Assembly (NCBI GenBank): GCA_022419385.1
Contig: JAJUBI010000003.1
Coordinates: 2,170,001 to 2,234,000 of the forward strand
Reading direction: 5' to 3'
Length of the DNA: 64,000 bases
Source of the DNA: Paraconiothyrium sp. Pb-2020
Taxonomy: Eukaryota; Ascomycota; Dothideomycetes; Pleosporales; Didymosphaeriaceae
Part shown: piece after piece, positions 1-10,977 of the stretch
Position numbering within the stretch: position 1 is the stretch's first letter
How the letters are laid out: the number at the start of each line of letters is the position of its first letter
The notes under the pieces: model-generated
The model's input: the letters and a program-made list of their open reading frames with translations, nothing else
What the model was told of the DNA's origin: nothing
Databases searched by the model: none
Made by a program: the position numbers and the translations under genes

Positions 1-3000
1 CGAGATGGGGACCAAGAGGGTGGAGCGGTGGTGCAGCGGTCTTGTGGTGGTGAGAAGGCCTGTGTCCTTGTGTTTTCCCGCGGTGCGGAGCAATCAGGGC
101 GCGAGGCAGGCAGCAAGATGAGGGTGCTCTGGCGGTGGGACGGAATGTTGGTGAGGATGGTGGAATCCGCGGTCGGGAGAGTCAGCCGATGCAATCACTG
201 GTGGTGGAGAGCTTGAACTTGGACGGCAGCAACAACGGCCACGGCAACGGCGACGGCGACAGCTTCACGCACGCACGCACGCCGCTGGCGAGAGCGGTGT
301 ATAAGGGCGGCAGCAGGCTCAGTACAGCCCGGGCAAGAGGGGCGGCCACACCAGGCGGAGATCTACTCGAGGCTCCCTGCGATGCGATGGGGCCCTGCAC
401 GGCCTCATGCAGAGGAGCGCGCGGGGCGGCGGTGATTGGGCGGCGGGCGCAGGGGTGCTCTAGCGCGGCGCTTATCCGCCATTCAGCGGGCGCGGCTGCA
501 GCGCGCCAAAAGCGCTTGCGGGCGTGTGCGGACGCGCAAAAAAAGGGGCCGCACGGACCTGCATCTGTAAGACATTCGGCCACGTTTTTTTCGCGAAAAA
601 CGCACGTTTGAGCCCTACGGAGGAGGGGAATCTTTTGTGGAGGAGGGTTGTTTGCCTGTGGGCCGACCGGGGTGCAAAGCGCGCTAGCACTGCGCGCACA
701 GGCCGCACGGGCCCGGCAAGGTGGCAGGAGCGACCGCGGCGAGGGTGAGCGTTAGCGGCAGCCAGCGCGGGTCGCGGCGCATCGCAGAGAGTGTCTCGCG
801 CAGAGAAGGGCCGTGGCCGCCGCCCATTGGCCCGCCCCGCCGGCTGCCGTGCGCTGAGACAGGCCCGACAGGCCCTATTTTTGAGCAACCGCGACGCGCG
901 CCTATCCAACGCCCGCCAGCGCCCGCCCACAGCGCCCTGCACCGCGCACGCTCACGCCTACCACAGCACCACCACCACCGCCCGCGCAACACGCCCCAGA
1001 GCCCCAGAGCCCCCGTGTGCCTGCGCGAGCCCGTGCTGTGCCTGTGCCCGTTCCGCAGCACCGCGCCCGCCACCCACCGCCCTGCTAACCGCCCGCTCCC
1101 AGCTGTTTCATCGCCTCCGCACGCGTCGGCCGCAAAAGAGGGCCTTCCGCCCGTTCCCTCCAGCTGTCGTCCTAGCGCCCCGGTAGCGTATGGGGCGCCG
1201 CGGCCAGCCCTCCTCGAGCCGTCCTGTCTCGTCGTTACGCGCGCATCCAAGACTCCAAGTCACGGTAGCCATGCCCATGCCCATGACCCTGTGTCCCCCT
1301 GCAGCCGAGAAGCACTTACTCACGCGCCTGCCCTCCTGCGCCATCCCCCTCTTGTCCTCGCCGTTGTGCCTTGTGCGAGCTCGCCGCCGCGCCGCCCACC
1401 GTCGACGCTGCCTGCCTCCCGACGCCTGCCTGCCCGCTCGCGTCTACCGTGTGTATTGCTGCCCACCAGCCCTCGTCCGTCTGCCGCTATGAGCCCTTAC
1501 GCGCCCCTTGATGCCCTCTCCCCTTCCCCTCGACGCAGCTGGCTGGCCAAGTGCTCGGCTAAACCGTCGCAACTTAACCGGGGGGCTATTGTATGCTCTG
1601 CTTATAGACTCGCTTTGAAGCGCACCCCAGCACCGGTCCTGCGTCAAACACAGCTCCTCGAGTCCCGTGCAGACTGCCTTGTGCGTCCTAGCACGCTGCC
1701 ACATGTGCCATGGGCCAGGGTGGCCTATGTCCATCGTAACAACACTCTGCGGCGCAGTTCCATCGTCTCTGCCGCCTGCTTCGGCTTCCACTCAGTCTGC
1801 CACCCTTTCTTCATGCATCCTGCGTCCTGGGCCCGGGCCGCTCCCGAGCGAGTCCAGTCGTTGGGACGGTGGCAGTACACCAAGTCTCCACGTCCCTACT
1901 TCCGCGAGACGCCGGACGTCGTTCAGACCGGCATAACTTGGTGGCCATCCTCCTTCCCGCGTTGAAGGCCCAGTCCGTACTAGGATGCATGCGCTCTCTA
2001 CCGCTACTGTCGTCATCCGCCGTTCGCTAGACGAAGGATCAGTCAGCAGGGAACGTGAAGGATTCTGCGCTTATGTACATGCTCGCGCTTGATCTGCCTA
2101 CCGAGCAGCCTGCCCGTTGACTCTAACTTGAATCGCGCTTAACTGTCGCGTCTCCGATCGATGGATTTTGTCGCCCACGAAGCCAAGAGTTGCTGCCCTT
2201 CACCAGTCTGCGTCCCATCGTTCCCTTTCCAGAGGGGGTGGTTGTTTAGTCCATCAACTCGGATCTCATCAACAGACCTGTGCCGCAAAAGTATCCGATT
2301 TGTCCCCTTGTCGCGATCCAGGGCCCTGGCAGCAAGTAAGTCTCCGTACCTGTCATGTTGGTCGTCCTGGGGCCATGACTGGTCGACGCAGCGACTTGGC
2401 GTGAATCGATATTTCCAGCGCCCCAGACTTACAGGGGAGGCTGAAGCTCTTGTGACCACGTCTCTAGGGCTGTGTTGAGAACAAGGACTACACGGCTTCT
2501 CGAACGTATCGGTGCGGCATCGACGCGCGGGAAATGCCGGCTGCCTCGGTTCAGCACGCTCGTCAATATGTTTTGACCTAGGAGCCTGGTCCGACCCACT
2601 CAGTCTTTGTCCAAACGATCAACACAATGGCCTCTGGTGCAGTCAGCAAGAGCTCGAAGCGGATAAGCAACAACCGTGAGCGAGCTGTGCCACTCCGCCG
2701 CAGACAGTCACCTGCAAAATGCACGCCTGTGATGCATATGGAATTGGCTTCGACCGAAGTCTGCAACTGCTAGAGGCGAGCGAAGGCGGGAGGCGCGCTC
2801 TTTGATCACCCCCTGTCGCCTATGTGCATAGCATGTCCACCGATTCCTGCGAGAGCTCCGTCGTTCCCATGCGCTACGCAACTTGTCGAACCGACAGTGC
2901 GGGGTCTCACACAAACCCAGCCGGCTACGATGGGCTGTAGCTGACCGCCATTCGCATGCACTAGGGCTGAACCTATAAACATGGTTCTCCATGGCGCTCG

Positions 3001-5648
3001 ACGCGCCTAAAGCAGCCATGTATTCCAGCATAAGCGCGCATAAATTCTCCTTCCATCGGCGAGATGGCTGCACCTTGGAAGGAACGTCCACTTTGTTCTT
3101 GAAGGCGAGGTCCAATGTGATTGCTTCCTCAGCCTCAACCCGACATCACGTGGTTTTGCGTACATGGGCGAGCACCTTCGCTATCCCTAGTATTTTCACC
3201 AAGCACTCGATTCAGCTCCATGCATGCTAGCAATCTGACCGAGAAAGTGTTGATCAGTTCAGCTATGACGAGGCCTGACGCACTTGCCCTCTACACCCAG
3301 ATTGTCCAAAATGTGACCTAATACTATCGAGGCACACCCAACTACATCTTCCAAGGCTGTAACGGCTATCTACTTGAAAATCATACCTGCAGACCGTAAC
3401 AGACTCGCCTTGTTCTCGCACATTACCCAAAACTTACATCTTTGAGCTCATTCTCTTTGCAAAGTCAGTGTGCATCGCATGTCACGCATAACAGAATGTA
3501 TCAGCTCAAACATCCGATAGAATACTGCTTACGACATCGGCGAGATGACTGCGCCGCCAAAGCGTCGTCAAGCGAACGATATCAACATACTGTCCACCAA
3601 CTTCTAGACTTTAAACTTACCGTAGCAAGCAGATTTATCCGTCGCATCCTTTCGGCGACCAGACGCACCCTACACAATAGACTGAATTCCTGAACAGGTC
3701 AGCAGGTGCCGAGTACCGGGGTTCATAGTCGTACCGCTCTTGGGCCCTTTTGCTCGCGACTGTGCCGCAATTCGCATATGTGCGCAGCACGCTTACCCAT
3801 GCGTTGGCGACGACGTGGCTGCAAGGCCGGCGGTAGGCACCTGCTATACCCAACCAAACGCTTTCTCTGGTTCCGCGGATCTATGTAATACACGTTAACA
3901 TGGACAGCAGCTATAGTATCTCTCGTCTCCCGTGTTCCCCGCACATCCCTTGCCGACTGGGCTGCACGTACTGTAGGTTATTTCTAAGGGTGCACGCGCC
4001 TAGCAGGCACTCACGATCATGGCTGAGTGGTGTTGATGAGGCTGTTTGATAGAGTTCGCTATGGGCCTGGGCAAATTCTCGCCATTTTCGTTCAGATCTA
4101 CAGGCATGATCACTTGCACTCACAGTCTTGCAGCCTGGGTCGAGAAGGCGCTACGGGGACTGCAAAATTTGTAAATCATCATTGCGACTTAAACTCCAAC
4201 AGCTGTCGCTCCACGTAGGCTAAATTGTCGCGGCTGGGTCAAAGGTCAAAGATCCAACAAGCTCCAGTGCTCCACGCCATATCCAGAGCTCGGGCAAGAC
4301 ATGATCGTCAAGCCATCGCCTCGAGGAGTGACCCGACGATCAACTCAGACCTACCACGCCCTGGGTTAGTCATGGCGGTGCTCGTGAGTGTAGAGACGGC
4401 GAGGCTTGACACGCTGGCTGTTGCTCTACAGTGAGGCTAATCAGGCCCGACGACGAACACTAACTGTTTAAGCTGCGATGGGCTGACGGCTCAACTGTTG
4501 TGAGGGCAATCCATGTCATTATTTTAGCTGCATCGAGGTCGTGCTGATGCTTCGGGTCCGTAAAATTACACCGATGGTTCTGCGAAGGATTAGTGGATCT
4601 GGTCCCAGAAACATGGGGGCTGGGTCCGGAGGGGAAATTGAAGACCCTCGGTAGAAATAGTGAGCGAAACTTCTCGGGGTCCTGCTGCGGCGTCATCCAC
4701 CAGCTCACCAATGTCGTCTTTGTAGTCGTCTTTGTCAGAAATCGATGTGTCAGTGTCGGATGGTAGTCTTGAGATGCGTTTCCTCTTGTCCAATCTCATG
4801 CCCACACAGAAGGTTACATGTTGTAAGGGTATTTAAACCATATCTCTAACGTGCGAGCAGCAAGAACAGATCGCCGATCGTTCTCCTACTACAGAGTAAA
4901 GGAACTTTCGAACGATATCAGGTTTCGAGATTAACGCGAGCTTAGGCCATACGCTGCGTTTGCTCAGCGCGTTCTCCTCCTTCCGCTTTTTGCTACCTTA
5001 CTTCGGATGTTCGTCTTGGTCACTGCTTTCCGTCTATTGCTGCTTTGTAGAAAGACTGTGCCACCTCTCACAGCGTTGAAAATAGGAGTTCATATAATTC
5101 CGTCAAATTATCCACTATAGGGAGCATGGTATTAGTATATTTTCTCTAGTAAACTTAGTGTAATCGTTGAACACCCTGCCCTAGGTTCTATTAGGCCGGC
5201 TAACACTCTACTCTCTATAGTAACTCTATTGGTTGAGAATTATAGAGTTCTAATTCCAGCGCTGTGGTAGGTGGCATCCTTTTACAAACGATGATATCAT
5301 TTTTAGAATGAGCGCTCTAAGGAGCGAGCAGAAAACATCTTTTGCAGACATTTCGATTCTGGCCTACGGCGTGTTACTTCTATAACCAAGATTCTTTCCT
5401 GGTAGATGTAACTACTTGAGATAACACTATGTACTTGTGGATCTACAGTCTTTTATCAATCGCTGACCTAGTCTCCGCTATTGACTTCCAGACTACGACA
5501 CCTCCCTGCCTCAAAGGTTTTTTTTAACGTCCATACCATCCTTAAGGGGCGAGAGTAACCCAAGCTCATGGTAATCCTTCGATGTAATTTCTCATGTTTT
5601 ATCGTCGTGCTTTACATGCTTTCATGCTTTTGCCTCTGCTTCGCAACC
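1..5648. other. Long stretch with no supported gene
   Basis: No reading frame here has recognisable domains or a convincing exon structure. The first 2 kb is GC-rich, so long chance ORFs appear in several frames (the longest, 721-1965 on plus, opens with GTG and is Ala/Pro/Arg/Ser-rich without motifs). The top strand is G-rich before about 0.75 kb and C-rich from about 0.85 to 1.9 kb, which is promoter/5'-leader-like. From about 3 to 5 kb the sequence is mixed and unremarkable. A 69-codon ATG ORF on minus (4590-4799, Asp/Ser-rich middle) could be a small gene, but nothing else supports it. 5080-5280 is AT- and TpA-rich. Confidence 0.6.
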
Positions 5649-6113
5649 TTACAGCAACGCTCCAACCACCCCAACCACTACCAACACTCCTCCTACTTCC
5701 CACCTATTCAGTCCCATCTTCACACCTGCTCCGGTTCCCGCAGGCGAAGAAATTGCCCCTGATGAAACCGAAGGCGCGGTTGAACTGGCACGAGTCGGGT
5801 TTGCTGGAGTTGGCGTCGCCAGACTCACAGTGACCCCAGATGGCGTTGCAGGCGTAGATGGCTTGACATTGCCAGGTAACGAGGGTGCCGATGGCAATGG
5901 CGATGGCAATGGCACTGGCGGGGGCGTGGGTATAGAAAGCGATGCTGGCGGTGGACCATGTGTAGGGAGTCGAGATGGTAAAGTTGTAGAGGTACCTAAT
6001 GCAGGTGGGGAAAGTTCAGATGGTGGAGGCGGCGGTATCGGTGGTGTAGGTATTTGCGCTACTGTTCGCGCGCTGAAGAGGGCAATGAGGGGTGGGAGGA
6101 GGAAAGCGTGCAT
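5649..6113 (-). CDS. Secreted GPI-anchored-type Pro/Ser/Thr-rich protein
   Basis: A single-exon, 154-residue protein, read from the ATG at 6113; an upstream in-frame extension lacks a signal peptide, so the internal ATG is preferred. The first ~20 residues (MHAFLLPPLIALFSARTVAQ) form a typical signal peptide ending in an Ala-Gln type cleavage region. The middle is low-complexity Pro/Ser/Thr/Ala. The C-terminus is a hydrophobic tail (GGVLVVVGVVGALL) preceded by a small-residue stretch (SSPAGTGAG), the layout expected of a GPI-anchor attachment signal. It is probably exported to the plasma membrane or cell wall. No enzymatic domain is visible and the biological role is unknown. A fortuitous ORF is possible, but signal peptide plus GPI-like tail in one short frame makes this unlikely. 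Confidence 0.6.
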   Translation of the reverse strand: MHAFLLPPLIALFSARTVAQIPTPPIPPPPPSELSPPALGTSTTLPSRLPTHGPPPASLSIPTPPPVPLPSPLPSAPSLPGNVKPSTPATPSGVTVSLATPTPANPTRASSTAPSVSSGAISSPAGTGAGVKMGLNRWEVGGVLVVVGVVGALL

Positions 6114-6787
6114 CGTGTTACGGTGGCAGCTGAATTGTGGATTTTTTTTTGCGATCCGGTAGCTTGATCGAAAAGCAGCTGAAGTCGCGAGAACAACAGT
6201 GTAGTATCTCAATGGTTGATGCTGACGTGATCGGAGTCATACCTACTATTGTAGAAGGTAGATGTTCCTGCATCTAATCTAATCTACCCCAATAAATAAA
6301 GCTACTCTGCACAGCTGAAGTATTGGCTGCGGACGAAGGCTGTAGGAGGGTTGACGATTCATAGATTGCCCCATCTAACGCGATTAAGTAGCTGCAATGG
6401 AGCGCGATACCGCATTGGGCATGTGCAAAACCAGACCTCCAGGTAGAAAGGGGCCTATCAGAAGACATTTGGACATATGGCAACGGATTGCAATATTGAA
6501 CCAGAAATGCTTGTCGAACTCCGTGAGCTCAGCGCTACCTAGGTATGACAACCCGCCCCTTCCCCTTCCCTTTGTTGATTGCCGTTTTAAACTCCTCAGA
6601 CCCCGCTTTTACCACGCCCATATGTTCCAACATCAGCCCGAACCGCTCCTTCGTAGCTGATACAAACCAGAAACACAGACAGACCAACGCGCCAGGATAG
6701 GTTGCACAAGGCGTCCAAACCTAGCCATGATCCAAGTCTGCGCGAACTTCGTGCCCAGAAGGATGAAATAGACCACACGCGCACCAC
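6114..6787. other. Intergenic, no gene seen
   Basis: This interval lies between the secreted-protein start (its promoter side) and the stop codon of the MetRS gene. Short ORFs only; nothing recognisable. Confidence 0.6.
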
Positions 6788-8707
6788 CTAAGAGCTTTGT
6801 AGACTCGTCTGCTTGACGCCTTCCGCGACCTCCTCGACGGCTGTCTTCTCAGCAGGTATCTCGCCCTTTCCGCCCTTCTCGCTGGCCTCGACGCCTTCTC
6901 CTACCTTAGCCGCAGCCTTTCTCGCCTTCTTGCGTTCCTTCTCTGCCTTCTTTGCGGCAGCTTTGGCGGCCTTCTCCTCCTTTGCTTTCCGCGCCTCCTC
7001 ACCACCAAATTGTTCCCTCCACTCCTGCTCGCGCTCCGGCTTGATCTGCGAAAAGAGATAGGCCGCCTTGCCGATCTTGTGGCCGACAGGAAGCGAGCGA
7101 GCTTCCCATTCATCGGGAATGGTAAGGAAGGAGGCATTTAGCTGGGCGAGGATGGACGTCGTGGTGTCAGGCATGTACGGGTGAATAAGAGAGGCGAGCA
7201 GATGGATGTGGCTGAGTGCTAGACCGACCACGGCAGCACACCTGTCTGGTTCATTGGTGGCCAAGGCGTTGTCGAGCTTGTTATCTTGCAAGAGCGTGTT
7301 GCCCAAGCTCGAGATGTGGAGCGCTGTCGACAGGGCGGCCCTAATCTTGACGTCTTCCGACTCTGCAATGTATCGCTTCAATGATTCGTTGACTCTCTTC
7401 TTGTGCTCGTTCAGGTACTCGCTTGTGAAATTCGTATAGTCTGGTATGACAGAGTCGTAGATCTTGGAGTTCACGAACTTGACGACACGGTTGACGAAGT
7501 TTCCCAGGTTTTTCAGCAGCTCGTTGTTGTTGGAGTCGATGAAGCCTTTCCATTCGAATTCTGTGTCACCAGTCTCCGGACGATGAGAGAGGAGATAGTA
7601 GCGCCAGACATCAGAAGGAATGCCGGTTTCTTTCGCGTTGTTACCGAAGACACCGATTCCTCTTGACTTGGAGAACTTTCCGTGCTCGTAGTTGAGGTAC
7701 TCGGTGGTAGAGATGGTGTTCAGCATGGTCCACTTGTCTCCGGTACCGATCTGGGAACAGGGGAAGACCACGGTGTGGAAGGGAACGTTGTCCTTGCCCA
7801 TGAACTGATAGAGTTTAACGTTCTCCGGATTGCGCCACCACTTTTCCCACTCATCCGTGTAGGTAGCCGTTATCGAAACGTAACCGATGCATGCGTCGAA
7901 CCACACATACATAACCTTGTTCTCATAACCCTCAAGCGGAACGGCTGTACCCCACTTGAGGTCGCGGGTGATGCCTCGCGGCTTCAAACCCTCTTTCAAC
8001 CAGCTCGATGTGATCTGAACACCGTTCGAGCTCCAGTTGCCCTCCTTGCTGGCCTTTGAAAACCATTCCTCCTCTAGGGGTTGGAGTTTGTCTAGCAGGA
8101 GGTATACGTGCTTGGTCTCTTTCGGCACGGGCGTCGCGCCGTCCAGCTTGCAGCGAGGCTTGATGAGCTCTAGCGGGTCGAGAAGGTGACCACACTTGTC
8201 GCACTGGTCACCTCGGGCATCGTCGTAACCACACAAGGGGCAGGTACCTTCAACGAAACGATCTGCCAGGAAGCTATTGTGAGTCTCGCAGTACGGCTGT
8301 GTCGTGGTCTGCTCCTCGAGATAACCGTTGCTGTGCAGCTTCGTGAAGATGTCCTGGGCAATGTCTGTCTGCTGCTGCGTCGGAGTCCGACCGAAGTGGT
8401 CAAAGCCAATGTTGAACCACTTGTACACATCGGCATGTAGCGCATTGTACTTGGTGCACAGCTGTTCGGGGGTGACCTTCTCCTCAATGGCCTTTGTTTC
8501 GGTGGCGGTGCCGTACTCGTCGGTGCCGCAGATGTAGAGCGTGTTGTAGCCCCGGGCGCGTGAGTAGCGAGCGAAGACGTCGGCGGAGAGCACGGAGCCC
8601 ACAATGTTTCCTAGGTGCGGGACGTTGTTTACGTAGGGAAGTGCGCTGGTGATGAGCACATTGCGCTCGCCATCGATGGGCAGGATCTTCTTCTTTGGTT
8701 CAGCCAT
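6788..8707 (-). CDS. MES1: Methionyl-tRNA synthetase, cytosolic
   Basis: Charges tRNA-Met with methionine for cytosolic initiation and elongation. Single exon, 639 residues from the ATG at 8707; the frame opens slightly upstream, but only with a non-ATG codon. The class I signature appears as PHLGN near residues 30-34 and the KMSKS-type loop as KFSKSRG at about residue 350. A zinc-knuckle insertion (CPLCGY then CDKCGH) lies at about residues 165-190. The anticodon-binding helical domain follows, then a Lys/Ala/Glu-rich basic tail over the last ~80 residues that probably helps bind tRNA. The protein begins directly at the catalytic domain, so it lacks the N-terminal GST-like domain of budding-yeast Mes1p. 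No mitochondrial presequence is seen. The divergent neighbour LTO1 starts about 400 bp away. Confidence 0.95.
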   Translation of the reverse strand: MAEPKKKILPIDGERNVLITSALPYVNNVPHLGNIVGSVLSADVFARYSRARGYNTLYICGTDEYGTATETKAIEEKVTPEQLCTKYNALHADVYKWFNIGFDHFGRTPTQQQTDIAQDIFTKLHSNGYLEEQTTTQPYCETHNSFLADRFVEGTCPLCGYDDARGDQCDKCGHLLDPLELIKPRCKLDGATPVPKETKHVYLLLDKLQPLEEEWFSKASKEGNWSSNGVQITSSWLKEGLKPRGITRDLKWGTAVPLEGYENKVMYVWFDACIGYVSITATYTDEWEKWWRNPENVKLYQFMGKDNVPFHTVVFPCSQIGTGDKWTMLNTISTTEYLNYEHGKFSKSRGIGVFGNNAKETGIPSDVWRYYLLSHRPETGDTEFEWKGFIDSNNNELLKNLGNFVNRVVKFVNSKIYDSVIPDYTNFTSEYLNEHKKRVNESLKRYIAESEDVKIRAALSTALHISSLGNTLLQDNKLDNALATNEPDRCAAVVGLALSHIHLLASLIHPYMPDTTTSILAQLNASFLTIPDEWEARSLPVGHKIGKAAYLFSQIKPEREQEWREQFGGEEARKAKEEKAAKAAAKKAEKERKKARKAAAKVGEGVEASEKGGKGEIPAEKTAVEEVAEGVKQTSLQSS

Positions 8708-9111
8708 GAAGAGGGTGATCAGGGGTCTATAGTGTATGTGCAAATGGCCAGTACAAAGAAGACGAGCGAGGGGGAGAGTCAGCTAATGAATGAAAGCTGA
8801 GTGTGATTCATGCATTGTAAGTCCCCGAACTTTTGGGCGTGCCAACACAAGCGCGGCCCGCACTGCCCCACCAACACCTCGAAAAGTGTTACCCCGCTAC
8901 GCCACCACCGCCACAGATCCTGCTGACACACTTCCACGCTAGCACGCGGCACCTTTCACCTCATATCGAAACTCGGGATATTTCGAGTCGTCCCAGATCA
9001 GGACACCATTAGGACCCAAGAAATCTGGGTAGCTGTGTGCGGAGACACCTATACCTGCACCCTTCAGACAAGCTCCACCACCCTACATCTCATCTTGCTG
9101 TAACAACAACC
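8708..9111. promoter_or_regulatory. Shared divergent promoter region, MetRS / LTO1
   Basis: 404 bp between two divergent start codons, so it must hold both promoters or a common one. It is C-rich on the top strand near the middle. I could not assign a TATA box or a named factor site with confidence. Confidence 0.6.
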
Positions 9112-9684
9112 ATGGCTGACTTGGTCCCGGACCCCTTCGAGTCTCTTCTTACGTTGGAGGATGACCTGTACACCACCGCCTACGCCCAAGGTGCCGCCGA
9201 CGGCTCCCACGCCGGCCGCATCGAAGGCCGGATCTTCGGTCTCGAAAAAGGCTTCGAGAAGTTCGCGGCCTTGGGCCAATTGCACGGAAGAGCTGCTGTC
9301 TGGGGAGCTCGATTACCTTCTGCCACTATCACCACCATTGAAAAGAATGAAATCGTCAATGGCGAGAACGAAGCGGCTTTACCAACATTAAGCGACAACG
9401 AACGCTTGAAAAAGCACATCCAAATGCTCCACGCCCTAACGGATCCCGCGACATTCAGCACGCTAAACACCGAGGATGCAGTTGCGGACTTTGATGACCG
9501 GTTGAAGCGCGCCGGGGCGAAGGCTAAGATCATTGAGCGCATGGCGGGCGAGACAGGAAGCCCAGCGTCGCCAGATAGGGAGGCACTGGAGACCACGGCG
9601 GGCAATATCCGCATCAGTGGTGCCAAGCAGAAGAAGGGGGATGATAGTATGGAGGACTTTGTTGGGTCGAGGTTCTTGAGCTAA
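9112..9684 (+). CDS. LTO1: LTO1/ORAOV1-family Yae1-domain protein
   Basis: In yeast Lto1 pairs with Yae1 as an adaptor that delivers the cytosolic iron-sulphur targeting complex to the ABC protein Rli1/ABCE1. Single exon, 190 residues. The ATG at 9112 is preceded by CAACC and fits the family start; an upstream in-frame ATG at 9037 would add 25 unrelated residues. The diagnostic deca-GX3 motif is visible at about residues 20-55: glycines recur every four residues through YAQGAADGSHAGRIEGRIFG and into LEKGFEKF. The rest is helical, with a long insert around residues 75-120. Transcribed away from MetRS. Assignment as Lto1 rather than Yae1 rests on the N-terminal position of the motif and the short upstream segment. 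Confidence 0.85.
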   Translation: MADLVPDPFESLLTLEDDLYTTAYAQGAADGSHAGRIEGRIFGLEKGFEKFAALGQLHGRAAVWGARLPSATITTIEKNEIVNGENEAALPTLSDNERLKKHIQMLHALTDPATFSTLNTEDAVADFDDRLKRAGAKAKIIERMAGETGSPASPDREALETTAGNIRISGAKQKKGDDSMEDFVGSRFLS

Positions 9685-10977
9685 AGGCTGCCGGAAGCGA
9701 GGTCAGTTGAAGATGAAGATGGGAGACGCTTCGCCATTGGAGCTCCACGTATTATACGTGGGGCAGCGACTCTTTGCGCCCTGGTACAGAGCCTATTTCC
9801 GTCATTCGGGAGTAGAACCACAGCAAACTGTGCATGCTGTCGGAGCGTCCAGTGCCAATTCGCTCCCGCACCACTGTGGCCCTCGTGGTTTTGTACTGCC
9901 AGCGCCGGACTACCAGACCTCAGTATCATTTTACCCTACAAGAACGGGACGAAGAGGAGGTCGACATTGTAGACTGAAGGTAGTGATCATGATACGATGA
10001 CCAGCAAACCCAAGCCTACTCTCATCATCAAACAGCCAATATGGACTTGCATTTCTCCTCCAATTCTGTATGACAATGGCAGGCGTGTCATTGGAAATCT
10101 GGCATTTTGTAACGTCGGTTGGACCAGATGGGTGACACAGTGAGCAGAGCCTTTGGAGGAAACCATGCGAAGCTACCACTGGCTCGTACCAATGTCACAG
10201 AATGGAAGTTGCATCTGTTCGTATCAGTGGCGGCTCGATACATCGTCATCTTCCCAGTGGTGCCCAGGGTATCTGATCCTGTGTTTGTGTTACCGTAGTC
10301 TCAACGTTGCGCCTTCCTGGGAGCGTTTTGATGTGATGTGCCTACAGTGACACCAATATTACTCCTACGGTATCAAAATAGGGCGAATCCTTTCTAGTGC
10401 GGCACCATTGCAAGAGCGTAGATCGCCACCTGCCTCTAGCGATCAGGTCTCCCCACACGAATTAGCCCTGGGAGAGTGGTTCGACGTCCGGTGTGCAGCT
10501 TGCTGTGGAAGGAATACACTGTAACACGTGATCGTGTAGAAGCTAATGCAGCAGAGAGGAGGCTGAAGTTGACCGCTGCTGCACATTAAAACAAACATCC
10601 TCGTCATGTACTTTTGACTCAACATTACCACTGCTATCCTAGAGCTCAACCTAGGTATAACCAGCTAAGCCTTGGTTTATCGAACACCACCCCACCTCGG
10701 CTGAACATAGGAGAAAGATTGAAGTGAAGAACAACCCATGCCTTACTAAAGAAGTTATTAGAATGTATAGCGCTTTGCAATCCACAACGAACGCCCCGTT
10801 TGGCTAAGTAAACGTGCTAAGACCTGCAACTGGTATCATACCGCAAACCACCCTCTCTCTCTTCCTGCCGCTTGCTCTCGACGCCCTCAATTGATCGGAT
10901 CGATCATCGGGGCGACCCTTGGCCAGGAACGGCCGTCTTGGCCCAACGCTGTCGACCCGACTATGAGTAGGGAACTC
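9685..10977. other. Intergenic, convergent 3' flanks
   Basis: About 1.3 kb between the LTO1 and CDC10 stop codons, which converge. No coding frame is recognised. It presumably holds both 3' UTRs. Confidence 0.6.

Noticed and set aside
684..1250. 188-codon frame on minus
   Set aside because: Arg/Gly-rich antisense frame in the same GC-rich block; no domain or plausible start.
721..1965. 414-codon open frame on plus
   Set aside because: It begins with GTG, is Ala/Pro/Arg/Ser-rich, has no motif, and lies in C-rich DNA where stops are rare by chance.
7682..8059. 125-codon frame on plus
   Set aside because: Antisense shadow of MetRS.
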